Shown: positions 1 to 49,920 of the stretch, piece after piece
Position numbering within the stretch: the first letter of the stretch is position 1
Layout of the letters: the number at the start of each line of letters is the position of its first letter
Assembly: GCA_033239005.1 (NCBI GenBank)
Contig: BSQZ01000022.1
Coordinates: 2,104,501 to 2,168,500 of the forward strand
DNA from: Lamellibrachia satsuma
Lineage: Eukaryota; Annelida; Polychaeta; Sabellida; Siboglinidae
Reading direction: 5' to 3'
DNA: 64,000 nucleotides
The notes under the pieces: generated by a model
Told to the model about the DNA's origin: nothing
Databases searched by the model: none
What the model saw: only the letters and a program-made list of their open reading frames with translations
Program-made: the position numbers and the translations under genes

Positions 1-432
1 CGATATCTAGCGACTAGTGGTAGCATGTCACATGACATCACATGATAGTCACTTGAGGGATATTATAACATTTTCCAATTCACAAAATTAATTCTGATTT
101 TGATCATTATTAAACCCAATTTTGCATGCCAGTGTCACATCCAGACAGAAGTATATCATTTGTTTTATATATCCATTGCTGAGTGAACAACTATGCACAT
201 TTTCAATGAGTTAAACTGTGAAGACAACAGAAGTTATCACATTGAATACATTAACACAAGTAATTTAACAATAATTTAACAAAATTGCAAATCTGGATGT
301 AACAATATATGTTGTCTGTATAAGCTGAATGTCAAGCTCCATGAAAATAATTCATTCATTCATCATGGCGTCTTCAGACAATTGTGAAAATAAAACTATC
401 ATGCTACTCTACATTTAAAAGACCTAACTTAC

Positions 433-39018
<38,586 letters not shown>

Positions 39019-39360
39019 GCTGGACGGAGGGAAGATCAGCAATCTGCTCCCCAAATCCTAATTCCGTGGATGTGAAGACTTCGAAACAACGACGCGTGTC
39101 TGGTGCGAAAACACCGGCGAAACGAAGAACGACGGCGCTGAAACTCCGCTGAACTCCGCGACCTGTCAGTGTGGCTGCTGACAGGAATGAGACACCCGCG
39201 GCCGACTGCACGCCTAGTTGGCCCGGCAGAACGGCCGGCGTTGAGTCACGCGCCACGCTCCAGCGCGCAAACACTGTATCAGTAGGAATACTTATCTTGG
39301 TCGGTTCATCCTACCAACGCGGTCCTAGGCCGCAGCCCGCTCTCAGCCCACGCCAGGCGC
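39019..39360 (-). promoter_or_regulatory. Probable 5' UTR and promoter of the VWDE-like gene
   Basis: The bases upstream of the exon 1 ATG are visibly richer in G+C and CpG than the surrounding AT-rich sequence, as is common at metazoan promoters. No TATA box or start site can be fixed by eye, so this is placement by context only. Confidence 0.3.
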
Positions 39361-40829
39361 ACGTTGAGGATCGACAATTGTTGGTTGACCTGTTGAAGAG
39401 GCCGAGTCTGGTCGTTTGACTCCATAAGAATGTTGGTCAGTATCGGGCGGGCGTAGTCAGAGACTTTGCCAGAGACTGATGGGTGTCGGGTGTTTTGGCC
39501 CATACCGTTTTCGCAATCGATGAATTGATTTGCGAATTGCGTGTTTAAATGGGAAATGTTATATTATAAATTATTAGCGTTTTCGAATCTTGAAAAACGT
39601 ACAGCTGCGCAAAGAATTACATTGATTTTATTAAACATAAACATATATACAGATGATGGTGCACAAACAAGTTTAAAACTTGACATTAGGCAATCAATAA
39701 ACGCATTTTAATACATGTAATCAATAAAAGCATTTTAATACATATATACCAAATTTACCTAAGTATAAATATATATACAAAAACAAAGTTTAAAATGTGA
39801 CGATATTAGCCGTTAAGTTGATAACCTTGAATTTAAAAGTCAATGAGTATTATTCTCTAACATATGTTAATATATAATATTATATGTAATAAATAAAACG
39901 TATTATATGTAACATATAATACCACTATGATATCAACAATCAATAGTCATGGAATTGTCAAAAGCCTAATCAAGTTATAAACATTTCTCAACTTTGACGA
40001 TAGTAGCCGGTCTTTTGGTAACGTTAAATGCATAATGTTATATTAGTTATCTTGTGGATATTGCTCTATACTAATTATATACAATTATTTAATAATTTTA
40101 TTTTTTTAATCAGGTTGTGGGCCGAAACGACTATTCTTAGAATTCCGCCGCTTAGAATTCTGCTACTAGCGTAGGCCGAATCGACCGTCGCTGAATTCAA
40201 TAGCGACACAGTTTTCAGTGAAAAGGGCCGAACCATCCGTCTGCGTGGGCCGAAACGACTAGGCCGATCCACGTGTCGGCGTGGGCCGAATCCGTCATGG
40301 GCCGAACCATCCGGGACCCAGACTGACGACCAAGTTAGAAACTTGATCAAAACAACTGATCAATACAACCGGAGTTACACGACTAGTGCAACTGCATATA
40401 TAATTATATTCAGTCTGTCCATTGAAGTGGCTGTGACAAGGGTTCTCGTCAGTTTGGTTTGTCTTGTATCCCCCGAGGCAGCGATCGATAAACAAGAGAA
40501 CGTTGTTTCCAACTCTGCAACTGTTCTTTTTATGAGACCGCGTTTTGGTCCCGCTCCGCCGAGCGGGCCTCTACAACAATAATATCTGCGTGAGCGGATC
40601 TTATCGGGAAGCACATAATGGCCAGGTAACAAACCATGATTTAAGGTATCTCCCGGTTCCTTGTGAAAACACTGATATGGTTAGTGACTCATGGTATGGA
40701 ATGGAATGAAAATAATGAGTGGCTCTGTGAATGGCAATTAGAAATGAAACGTCTCGCAGAAACCAGAAGAATATGTCAAAGAACTCGTTTCGACTGCCTC
40801 GACTTTTCGCAAGATCATGAGCAGATGCG
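39361..40829. other. Upstream flank: AT-rich, no gene seen
   Basis: After the CpG-rich promoter zone the sequence becomes AT-rich. A ~40 base unit (tcaataaaagcattttaata-type) is duplicated at 39690-39750. tatatgt/acatata palindromes lie at 39858-39925, and four repeats of the phrase gtgggccgaa(a/t)c(g/c) at 40118-40310. Confidence 0.4.
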
Positions 40830-41940
40830 TAACATACTCGCCGCGGCTTCGGTGCAGGAAGATGAAGATCATGCCCCCGTACCAATGAAGAAGAAGTTCG
40901 CCGCGTGTTTCGCAAGGCCAATCCCAGCAAGGCTGCCAGCCCTGTCTCGAAGGCATCCGGTTTCCTACCGTCCACACGGACACTGACACACCTCAAGGCA
41001 CAGTTCTGGCACCTTTCCTGTACACACACTACACTTCTGACTACAAAAGTACTGACAATGTCTATCCACTGGTCAGATATGCAGACGACAGTGTCATTGT
41101 TGGCATAGTTAACAATGATGATGATTCTGGCTACCTTCGAGAAATCAGTGACTTTGTACAGTGGTGTGATGACAATTTTTTGCAGTTAAATGTCACAAAG
41201 ACTAAAAAACTATGTATTAATTTTAGGCGAAAACATTCACCTCCTAAACCTGTTTGTATTTAAGGGAGAAGAGGTGGTGAGATATGAAACTTACAAATAC
41301 CTGGGTATTGTGATTGAGTCAAAGCTTAAATGGAATGAGAACACTGAGCATGATGAAAAAGTAAATTCAAAGATGTACTGTCCCAGGAAGCTCAAGAGGA
41401 GGAGTTAGTGCGGGTCTTCTTCTGATGTTTTATAATGCTGTCATTTCCAGTATTATCTCTTTTGGGGCAGACAGTTGTGGGCGGAATGTTTCAAAGGGTG
41501 GATAAAGTCATACATAGAGCCAGTCGTATTGTTGGTAGACAGTTAGACAACTTCCAGTCTTTGTATCGAGGGAAAGTGTTCCATAAAGCTAGTCGAACAC
41601 TCCAAGACCCCTCACACCCCCTCCTTGTCGAATTTTATTCATGGCTCAGTCACAGAAGCAGCAGAGTTTTACTCCCTAACACAAAGACAAACCGCTACAA
41701 GTATTCTTTTTACCCTCTCTCATTTCAGTTCTTAACGCTATATTAGACATAACACGTGATTAAATAACTTCTGATTTATACTGTATACATGTGGTGTGCC
41801 AACTCTAGACCCAATGTTCAACAATGTTTTGTTATATCGTATCGATCGGCACTGTAATTTCCTGGTCAGACGAATAAAGTATTGTTGTATTGTATTGTAT
41901 TGTATTGTATTGTATTGTATTGTATTGTATTGCATTGCAG
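40830..41940 (+). pseudogene. Degenerate LINE with YADD reverse-transcriptase motif
   Basis: Fragments in shifting frames: VFRKANPSKAAS (KA-x-P-x-KAAGPD region, interrupted), then TPQGTVLAPFLYTHYTSDYK, LVRYADDSVIVGIVNNDDD, FVQWCDDNFLQLNVTKTKK, YKYLGIVIESKLKWN and HKASRTLQDPSHPLLVEF. YADD is the catalytic palm box of retroelement reverse transcriptases. Several stops and shifts make it inactive, and the jump from KAAS to TPQGT suggests an internal deletion. A (ttgta)n tail at 41880-41935 marks the 3' end. Confidence 0.85.
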
Positions 41941-42568
41941 GGTTTTCGTCTCCAGTGAAAACACAACGACAATCCCAAAGATGTTCGTGCGATATGAACT
42001 TTGTTAATAATGTGTGGCAGATCAGCGTATCTCTTCGGCTGATGTTGAATGTGCAGGGTTTCTGCCTAGGGCACCTCTCATTGTATGGCCCAGGAATTTA
42101 GATAAAGGTTTGCAGTCCCTCCAGGCTGGCTACTTTACGACACAGAATTGGTGCGTCACTCCATAAAAGAACATAGTTAGATCGTTTTATCCCTAAAATC
42201 CTGCTCTAAAGTATAAATTACATATATTCCAACATCTTTACCGCCCAAACGTGTTTTAGTAATACGCCATCTTTATATATAATTGAACTGTTATCTATTT
42301 AATTGTAATGTTTCGCCCCGAATGTCATATTTACATGGCATGCTGAAAGGCAAGGTCAGTATTCATAAACAGATAACGGCCAAATTATATTACAAAATTA
42401 TGGTTTATTCAAACACATTTAGGCGGCCAAGATGTTAAAATATATATAGTCCATTCTATATCATATAATGTTACGATAAAAGCGATCAGACGCTGTGAAT
42501 TTGAACTACAACCATTTCTGGCGAGCAGAAGAAGAACCAAGTCGTCCCAGTGTTCAATTCCCGAAGAA

Positions 42569-42604
42569 GGCTGCCGGGGGGGGGGGAGGGGGGAGGGGGG
42601 GTGC
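42569..42604. other. Poly-G tract with G-quadruplex potential
   Basis: Runs of 9, 6 and 8 G's separated by single A's between gctgcc and tgccgaaac. The flanks (cccgaagaaggctgcc ... gccgaaacgttgtag) resemble a motif often seen near 3' ends of invertebrate retroelements, but no coding sequence is attached here. Confidence 0.6.
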
Positions 42605-42734
42605 CGAAACGTTGTAGTAGTGAGCGAACTTTATAGTTTGGATTAAAAGAAAATCTCTATTATAAATATATAAGTCTTTTATAAATCATTGGTCGTTTTG
42701 AATAAGTACTAAAACAACACAACACGAACACGTA

Positions 42735-43045
42735 ACACCGGTCCTGACATCCCTGCATTGGCTCCCTATCGGAAAACGAATCACATTCACGATTCGTTTA
42801 ATCACATTCAAGACACTCCACGGACTTGCACTGCCCTACATATCCGACTCTTCAGTGATTACCAACCCACACGTTCCCTTCGATCACATTCTGCGGGTTT
42901 GTTGACTGTGCCCCTACACGCCTCAAGGCATTCGGAGACCGCGTCTTTTAAGAAAGCACTTAAGACACACACACCTTTTAAAAACTGCATGCGTTGATTA
43001 CTGGAACAGCGCGATAAAAGACTTTATTATTATTATTATTACCAC
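42735..43045 (+). pseudogene. LINE 3' end (RT C-terminal fragment with ATT tail)
   Basis: Reads in alternating frames VLTSLHWLPIGKRITFTIR, LITFKTLHGLALPYISDS, DYQPTRSLRSHSAGLLTVPL and SFKKALKTHTPF. LHWLP...R..F-x-I...T(F/Y)K-x-LHGLAP-Y(I/L)SD and KKALKTH are standard marks of the C-terminus of CR1/L2-like ORF2. It ends in (att)n at 43024-43041. Heavily frameshifted. Confidence 0.85.
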
Positions 43046-44988
43046 CACATTTTGGGAAGCATTTGAATACTTCTTCCTGTTTTCACGTGTGTAGTGACGT
43101 CACACACTAACATTACATAATGACTTCAAGACCAGTCACACCTTTGACCAGTTCACTCAGTGTGTCATAAACAGTCTCCGCTTACAAGAGTACTAAAAAT
43201 GGCATTAGCGGCTCCCAATTGATAGGTGGACAGTGTGCACTAATTTAGAGGACACGGGTTCTGGTGTCTAAATAGACACCCCTTTAAATACAGGGTGACT
43301 GGCCCTCGGGGACGCGGACGACAAATTGATGTCCCAATTTCTTTAATGTTCACTGCACCTAAACGGCACCTAGGGCGAATTTTCATTCTGCGAGTGCGGT
43401 AGAAATCGTACATTAGGTCACCAAATTGGTGTCGTTTATTTAAATTAGACGTTGACGGCGCATCAGCGTCGGCGAGAATGTTTGAGACTCGCGTCAGTTG
43501 TAACGGCAATTCATGTAAAGTAAGTTTCCATTATGCAAAGTCTCCGCGAGCGTAATGGCCGTATTAGACAATCGTGTCGCTTGTACTATGCCAGGTTCTT
43601 AGTTTGAAATTTCCAAAAACGACGTGTGATATCAGTAGGCTGGAAGACTGATGCGCCATTTTGGCTGCACTATGCTAAACGGGTTACGCAAACAATACAA
43701 TGCAGATCAGCTAAGATCTACGAAAGAGTAACGTAATCATGTCGATGTAAAAAATGCTTCCTTTGCATATTCTGATATATCGTTGACGGTTTTCGTGGTT
43801 TGTTTGTGGCATATTTCTGGTGCGAAACTGCGTGAAGAAAACCCCGTTCGCGTGCTCTCGATGGAAGCAGTCAACAGCAGCAATACATCAATAAACACTC
43901 GCAGCGCCACTGCTCATCACAGTGCTTGCAAGCGATGCCGACTTCCAGCCAGCTGGCCGCTTCTTAAGCGCAGAAGCACAGTATATATTTGGTGCGACCA
44001 GGTAATATATCGCGAACAGTGCTATATTTGTGCAACATTGCCATCCAAAATATGGGCGGATCGAGGGAGTGTCTGTCAGGTGCCCAGGCACCCCCCGTTA
44101 TTTCGGTCGGATTATTTTCATCAAGTCAGAATTAGTTGTCGAGATACCGCAAATGGCGCCTTCCTGTACTGTACTGATATTTCTAATATACAAACTAAAC
44201 TTTATTAAAACGTTACTAAGCGCAAATGAGATCTTGTGTGAGATCTTGTGCGAGTCTTATGTGCCACAAGGCATGAGGAGGATAAGTAAGTGAGTAAGTA
44301 AGTAAGTAAGTAAGGAAGCAAGGAAGTAAATAAACGCAAATGAATTCTTGTTGTCATTGCATCTTTAGTTAATTTCCACTGGTCATCAGCTGTTGCCAGA
44401 CTTACAAACCACTGCAGTTCACGATAAAGATAAAGTTATTAACCGTATAAGACACAATATCGCCCAAAGAACCTACCGTCATGACGCAACTCATCTCGAC
44501 ATTAAAGGGAATAAAAACAACGATTACTTGAAATCATACTATATTACATCTTGCCGTGTATTTGCCGATATTCTAATTTTGAGAACTCGATATATACAGT
44601 ATTATAAACGTTGACCGTTCAGTATCTACACTTGAATGACGTCATAGCATACTGGTAACTCGAGACAAGAACAAGGACGTGATTAAAATAAGTCGTGTAT
44701 TGTGATCTCATTGGGCGGGCGCTCGTTTGACATGGACGTCTATGTTGACAAAAGGTTTTTTTAAGCGAGTTGTTAAGCGACACTTGCTTTGCAATCCACA
44801 CGTTCTTTGCCGGAAGAAACGTGCCCCGCATGATGTAACAACTCGCCCCGTCTACGGGGTTAGTTGTTACAGCATATGGGAAACTTCACATATCTACCTA
44901 ACTGTGATATGGAATATCATTGGTGTGATATATTTGATAAATAAGAATAATGTATTTAATTTATACTTTGATAAAAATAATGCATCAT
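43046..44988. other. No gene recognised
   Basis: Unique sequence. A plus-strand frame at 43783-44208 (MTVFVVCLWHISGAKLREEN...) has no recognisable domain. A (taag)n run lies at 44286-44320. Confidence 0.4.
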
Positions 44989-45077
44989 TATATCTTTAAT
45001 TTAATGGCAATGTTTTGTGTATTACTGCATTATATCTTTCATTTAATGGCAATGCACATACGCTGACTTCTCGCGTA

Positions 45078-45240
45078 TCAGTACACTTGCTACTCTACGG
45101 AACGTATCAGTACACTTGCTACTCTATGTATCAGTACACTTGCTACTCTACGTATCAGTACACTTGCTACTCTACGGAACGTATCAGTACACTTGCTACT
45201 CTACGGAACGTATCAGTACACTTGCTACTCTACGGAACAC
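45078..45240. repeat. 29 bp tandem repeat in one arm of the foldback element
   Basis: Unit gtatcagtacacttgctact + ctacggaac, about six full or shortened copies. The opposite arm (47220-47252) has a single copy, so the expansion came after the arms formed. Confidence 0.85.
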
Positions 45241-46147
45241 ACCAACATTTCAAAATCAGTCACCGGGCTGGGTCGAAATTGAGGGTATTAGAGTTGAGTG
45301 TTTTTATGAAAAACGAAGAATGTTGTTGACGCGACGGCGACGAGACGCAACTCGACATCGTGAAAGAATCTTGTATCGTCGTGAGCCACGGTAATTCGTC
45401 GTGAACCCGTTGTGGACCCGTCGTGGAATTATCAGGCTTGCTAGTATACAGAAGACGACGTAAGCAAACATCGCTGACGAAAAGGTTGTGGGTGAAACCT
45501 TGGGTCGAGAACAGGGATCCTTCAACAACAGATGAATGCGCATGCAGAGATCAATCTATTAACTTTCCGTCTCCTCCGACCACCTGTTCGCCATCTTAGC
45601 GCTAAGTTCCGTACGGCTGCAATTCACATGACTGAACACATGCGCATGATTGAACAGTAGTCTGCGACGATCGCGACGGGTCAAAGAAAATCGTTGGATT
45701 TTTTCCACACAGCCCAGGAAACACTACAATGGCTACTGTGATTGTGGTATTTACCCTTATTGAGCAACCACTGGAGCGGCATGCGATACATTATCCTTGT
45801 AGAAGATTGTTTGCTGTACGTCCTTTTTTCTCAGTACTATTGGGTTCTGTTCGGTGTTCGCAGTCAAACACTGTGGCTTACAAACTGGGACCGTCAACCG
45901 TGCTTTCTCTACAGGAGCGTGATTACGTATTGGTGGTGACACGATGGTTGAACTAGGGGGATGTGTCAAGATCAGCATCCCGGAGACGGGATAATTATAT
46001 TCAAGTTCAGAAGGCATGTAAATGTTACGTATTTCTGTTGTAAACAATTGACCCTTAAATGAATGAATGCGCATGCTAATGCGCGTGGGGGTTATGTCCT
46101 CCGGGATGCTGATTTTGACACACCCCCCTAGTTCAACCATCGTGTTG

Positions 46148-46236
46148 CATACGTATGGGGTGGGGTAACCCCTCATGGATATAGCCCCTCATGGATATAA
46201 CCCCTTATGGATGCAACCCCTCGTGGATATAAGTAG
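46148..46236. repeat. Short tandem repeat in the foldback spacer
   Basis: Four to five degenerate copies of acccctcatggatata, about 18-19 bases each. Confidence 0.7.
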
Positions 46237-47342
46237 CTGTTTGAAAATTCACTGATTGCGTCATCTTAATTAGTAAAGTATTTATTCTGGGAGTTTGTGT
46301 TCGTGGGGGTTATGTCCTACACTCTGCATTTCACATGTCACCGTTGTCACCACCTATACGTAATCACGTTGTCACCACCAATACGTAATCACGCTCCTGT
46401 AGAGAAAGCACGGTTGACCGTCCCAGTTTGTAAGCCACAGTGTTTGACTGCGAACACCGAACAGAACCCAATAGTACTGAGAAAAAAGGACGTACAGCAA
46501 ACAATCTTCTACAAGGATAATGTATCGCATGCCGCTCCAGTGGTTGCTCAATAAGGGTAAATACCACAATCACAGTAGCCATTGTAGTGTTTCCTGGGCT
46601 GTGTGGAAAAAATTCAACGATTTTCTTTGACCCGTCGCGATCGTCGCAGACTACTGTTCAATCATGCGCATGTGTTCAGTCATGTGAATTACAGCCGTAC
46701 GGAACTTAGCGCTAAGATGGCGAACAGGTGGTCGGAGGAGTCGGAAAGTTAATAGATTGATCTCTGCATGCGCATTCATCTGTTGTTGAAGGATCCCTGT
46801 TCTCGACCCAAGGTTTCACCCACAACCTTTTCGTCAGCGCTGTTTGCTTACGTCGCCTTCGGTATACTAACAAGCCTGATAATTTTAGATTTTTTCTTCT
46901 CATTTCGCTACTTGCTTTCTTCCTTTGAGAGCAACACCTAGGGTCGTGTTAATTCCACGACGGGTCCACAACGGGTTCACGACGAATTACCGTGGCTCAC
47001 GACGATACAAGATTCTTCCACGATGTCTAGTTGCGTCTCGTCGCCATCGCATCAAGTGGTGGGTGGTGGGTGGTGCGTGGTGGGTGGTGGGCTTCAAATA
47101 CCAATTAACTGACCCCGTGTGCGAAATTCGTGAAAACGACATTCTTCGTTTTTTATAAAAACACTTAATTCTAATACCCTCAATTTCGACCCAGCCCGGT
47201 GACTGATTTTGAAATGTTGGTGCGTTCCGTAGAGTAGCAAGTGTACTGATACGCGAGAAGTCAGCGTATGTGCATTGCCATTAAATGAAAGATATATTGC
47301 AGTAGTACAAAAAACATTGCCATTAAATTAAAGATATATTGG

Positions 47343-47957
47343 AGCATTGGAGCAGCGACCCTACGACCCGGGCACTAGCACACAACCGCCAAGACTGGAG
47401 CCGACTCGTGCAGCGTTAATTGGAGCAGCGACCCTACGACCCGGGCACTAGCACACAACCGCCAAGACTGGAGCCGACTCGTGCAGCGTTCATTGGAGCA
47501 GCGACCCTACGACCCGGGCACTAGCACACAACCGCCAAGACTAGAGCCGACTTGTGCAGCGTTCATTGGAGCAGCGACCCTACGACCCGGGCACTAGCAC
47601 ACAACCGTCAAGAATGGAGCCCACTCGTGCAGCGTTCATTGGAGCAGCGCCCCACGACCCGGGCACTAACACACAATCGCCAAGACTGGAGCCGACTCGT
47701 GCAGCGTTCATTGGAGCAGTGCCCCACGACCCGGGCACTAGCACACAACCGCCAAGACTGGAGCCGACTCGTGCAGCGTTCATTGGAGCAGCGACCCTAC
47801 GACCCGGGCACTAGCACACAACCGCCAAGACTGGAGCCGACTCGTGCAGCGTTCACTGGAGCAGCGACCCTACGACCCGGGCACTAGCACACAACCGCCA
47901 AGACTGGAGCCAACTCGTGCAGCGTTCATTGGAGCAGTGCCCCACGACCCGGGCGGG
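47343..47957 (+). repeat. 73 bp minisatellite derived from a LINE end, left array
   Basis: About 8.4 copies of attggagcagcgaccctacg + acccgggcactagcacacaa + ccgccaagactggagccgac + tcgtgcagcgttc. In the right frame the unit reads (A)HNRQDWSRLVQRSLEQRP, the same peptide as the end of the LINE at 49300-49690. This array is in inverted orientation to 48899-49333. Confidence 0.93.
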
Positions 47958-48065
47958 TTACGGGATCAGTAAGTTAGTACTGCAGAAAAACGTGGGTTGT
48001 GTCGTGAAGTCAAACTTGTCATGAGGGATATGAACTGTACGGAACACCAGGCAATAACTGACAGT

Positions 48066-48732
48066 TGATCATAAGGGACACCTGATCACAACGGACACCT
48101 GATCACAACGGACACCTGATCATAAAGGACACCTGATCATAAAGGACACCTGATCATAACGGACACCTGATTATAACGGACACCTGATCATAACGGACAC
48201 CTGATCATAACGGACACCTGATCATAACGGACACCTGATCACAAATGACACCTGGTCATAAAGGACACCTGATCATAACGGACACCTGATCATAACGGAC
48301 ACCTGATCACAACGGACACCTGATCATAAAGGACACCTCATCACAACGGACACCTGATCACAACGGACACCTGATCATAACGGGCACCTGATCATAAAGG
48401 ACACCTGATCATAAAGGACACCTGATCATAAAGGACACCTGATCATAACGGGCACCTGATCATAACGGACACCTGATCATAAAGGACACCTGATCACAAC
48501 GGACACCTGATCATAAAGGACACCTGATCATAACGGACACCTGATCATAACGGACACCTCATCATAAAGGACACCTGATCATAAAGGACACCTGATCACA
48601 ACGGACACCTGATCACAACGGACACCTGATCACAACGGACACCTGATCATAACGGACACCTGATCATAACGGACACCTGATCATAACGGACACCTGATCA
48701 CAACGGACACCTGATCATAAAGGACACCTGAT
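48066..48732 (+). repeat. 17 bp minisatellite, ~39 copies
   Basis: Unit cacctgatcataacgga with a/g and c/t variants (cataaagga, cacaacgga). It ends at the symmetry point near 48732, after which about three units continue in reverse complement (48733-48785). Confidence 0.95.
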
Positions 48733-48898
48733 GAGGTGTCCTTTATGATCAGGTGTCCGTTGTGATCAGGTGTCCCTTATGATCAACTGTCAGTTATAGC
48801 CTGGTGTTCCGTAGAGTTCATATCCCTCATGACAAGTTTGACTTCACGACACAACACACGTTTTTCTGCAGTACTAACTTACTGATCCCGTAACCCGC

Positions 48899-49333
48899 CA
48901 GGGTCGTGGGGCACTGCTCAAATGAACGCTGCACGAGTCGGCTCCAGTCTTGGCGGTTGTGTGCTAGTGCCCGGGTCGTGGGGCACTGCTCCAATGAACG
49001 CTACACGAGTCGGCTCCAGTCTTGGCGGTTGTGTGCTAGTGCCCGGGTCGTAGGGTCGCTGCTCCAATGAACGCTGCACGAGTCGGCTCCAGTCTTGGCG
49101 GTTGTGTGCTAGTGCCCGGGTCGTGGGGCACTGCTCCAATGAACGCTACACGAGTCGGCTCCAGTCTTGGCGGTTGTGTGCTAGTGCCCGGGTCGTGGGG
49201 CACTGCTCCAATGAACGCTGCACGAGTCGGCTCCAGTCTTGGCGGTTGTGTGCTAGTGCCCGGTCGTGGGGCGCTGCTCCAATGAACGCTGCACGAGTCG
49301 GCTCCAGTCTTGGCGGTTGTGTGCTAGTGTCTG
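48899..49333 (-). repeat. 73 bp minisatellite, right array (~6 copies)
   Basis: Same unit as 47343-47957 in the opposite orientation. Its right end passes without a break into the LINE C-terminal coding sequence, so this is likely the founding array. Confidence 0.92.
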
Positions 49334-49690
49334 GGTTTCTGCAAAGGTCTTTCCTGTCCATTTAATGTTGTCTGCCCATCTCTTCCTCTGTCTTCCTCGT
49401 CTTCTTTTCCCCTGCACTGTTCCCTGAATGATTTTATTTAGAGAACACGCTTGATTTCGTCATGTGCCCATACCATCTCAGCTTCCTCTTCTTCACTGCG
49501 GTCAAAAGGTCTTCACAGTGACGCACGTGTTGAGCGATGGTTTTGCGGATTTCTTCATTGGTGACATGGTCGGTGTAGGAGATACCGAGGATTCTCTTCG
49601 GAAGCATCTCATTTCCATTGCAGCGATCTTACTTTATAGTTCCGCTGGGAGGGTCCATGATTCACTGGGAGGGTCCATGGAGTACATGCA
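49300..49690 (-). pseudogene. LINE C-terminal fragment that seeded the 73 bp minisatellite
   Basis: The minus strand reads RILGISYTDHVTNEEIRKTI, HCEDLLTAVKKRKLRWYGHM, then after a frameshift RRRGRQRKRWADNIKWTGKT and FAETQTLAHNRQDWSRLVQR. LRWYGH(M/V) and GR-x-RKRW-x-DNI-x-W-x-G are classic LINE ORF2 C-terminal motifs. The stretch AHNRQDWSRLVQRS then repeats in the adjoining array. Confidence 0.88.
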
Positions 49691-49844
49691 CTAGTAAATC
49701 AACACTTTTTCTCTCACGTATGTTTCGAAACCTTTGCGTCGCTGGGTAGTTATTCAGGGGCCATTCAACCATGACGCCATGCTGAGGGGCAACACAGAGC
49801 CTTGCGTATCTGAGCATCACAGACACTCAGCCAAGCGTGACTTA

Positions 49845-49920
49845 CACGAACAAGAACAAGAAAGTACAAGAACAAGAACATTTATTTTGACCCCGTTTAA
49901 CAGTACAAATAAAAATTGAG
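49845..49920. repeat. Short interspersed tail (second copy of 3423-3480 type)
   Basis: acgaacaagaacaagaaag...acaagaacatttattttgac, same order as 3423-3480. On the minus strand it is an aaataaatgttcttgttctt tail. Confidence 0.45.

Larger units (their letters stand above)
44989..47338. mobile_element. Foldback-type element: ~0.95 kb inverted arms around ~0.43 kb
   Basis: Left arm 44989-45941 and right arm 46370-47338 are inverted copies, beginning and ending with tatatctttaatttaatggc / its complement. The right arm carries extra GT-rich text (gtggtgggtggtgggtggtg near 47058) and an insertion near 46880-46935. The left arm carries a tandem expansion at 45078-45240. A second, inner inverted pair (45941-45984 with 46098-46146) sits in the spacer. 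No transposase frame; a frame of about 60 codons ending DNVSHAAPVVAQ is preserved in both arms, but its meaning is unknown. Confidence 0.8.
47343..49333. repeat. 2 kb inverted (palindromic) duplication with unequal arms
   Basis: Order on the left: 73 bp array, ~110 bases of unique text (gggttacgggatcagtaagt...), 17 bp array. The order is mirrored on the right: 17 bp units, the same unique text in reverse (48786-48898, ...acttactgatcccgtaaccc), 73 bp array. The centre is near 48732. The left arm is longer because both arrays are expanded there. Confidence 0.9.

Noticed and set aside
43783..44208. 141-codon plus-strand frame
   Set aside because: No domain or compositional sign of coding; not reported as a gene.
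47343..49333. CRISPR array
   Set aside because: Repeats are contiguous 73 bp or 17 bp units without unique spacers, in a eukaryotic repeat setting.
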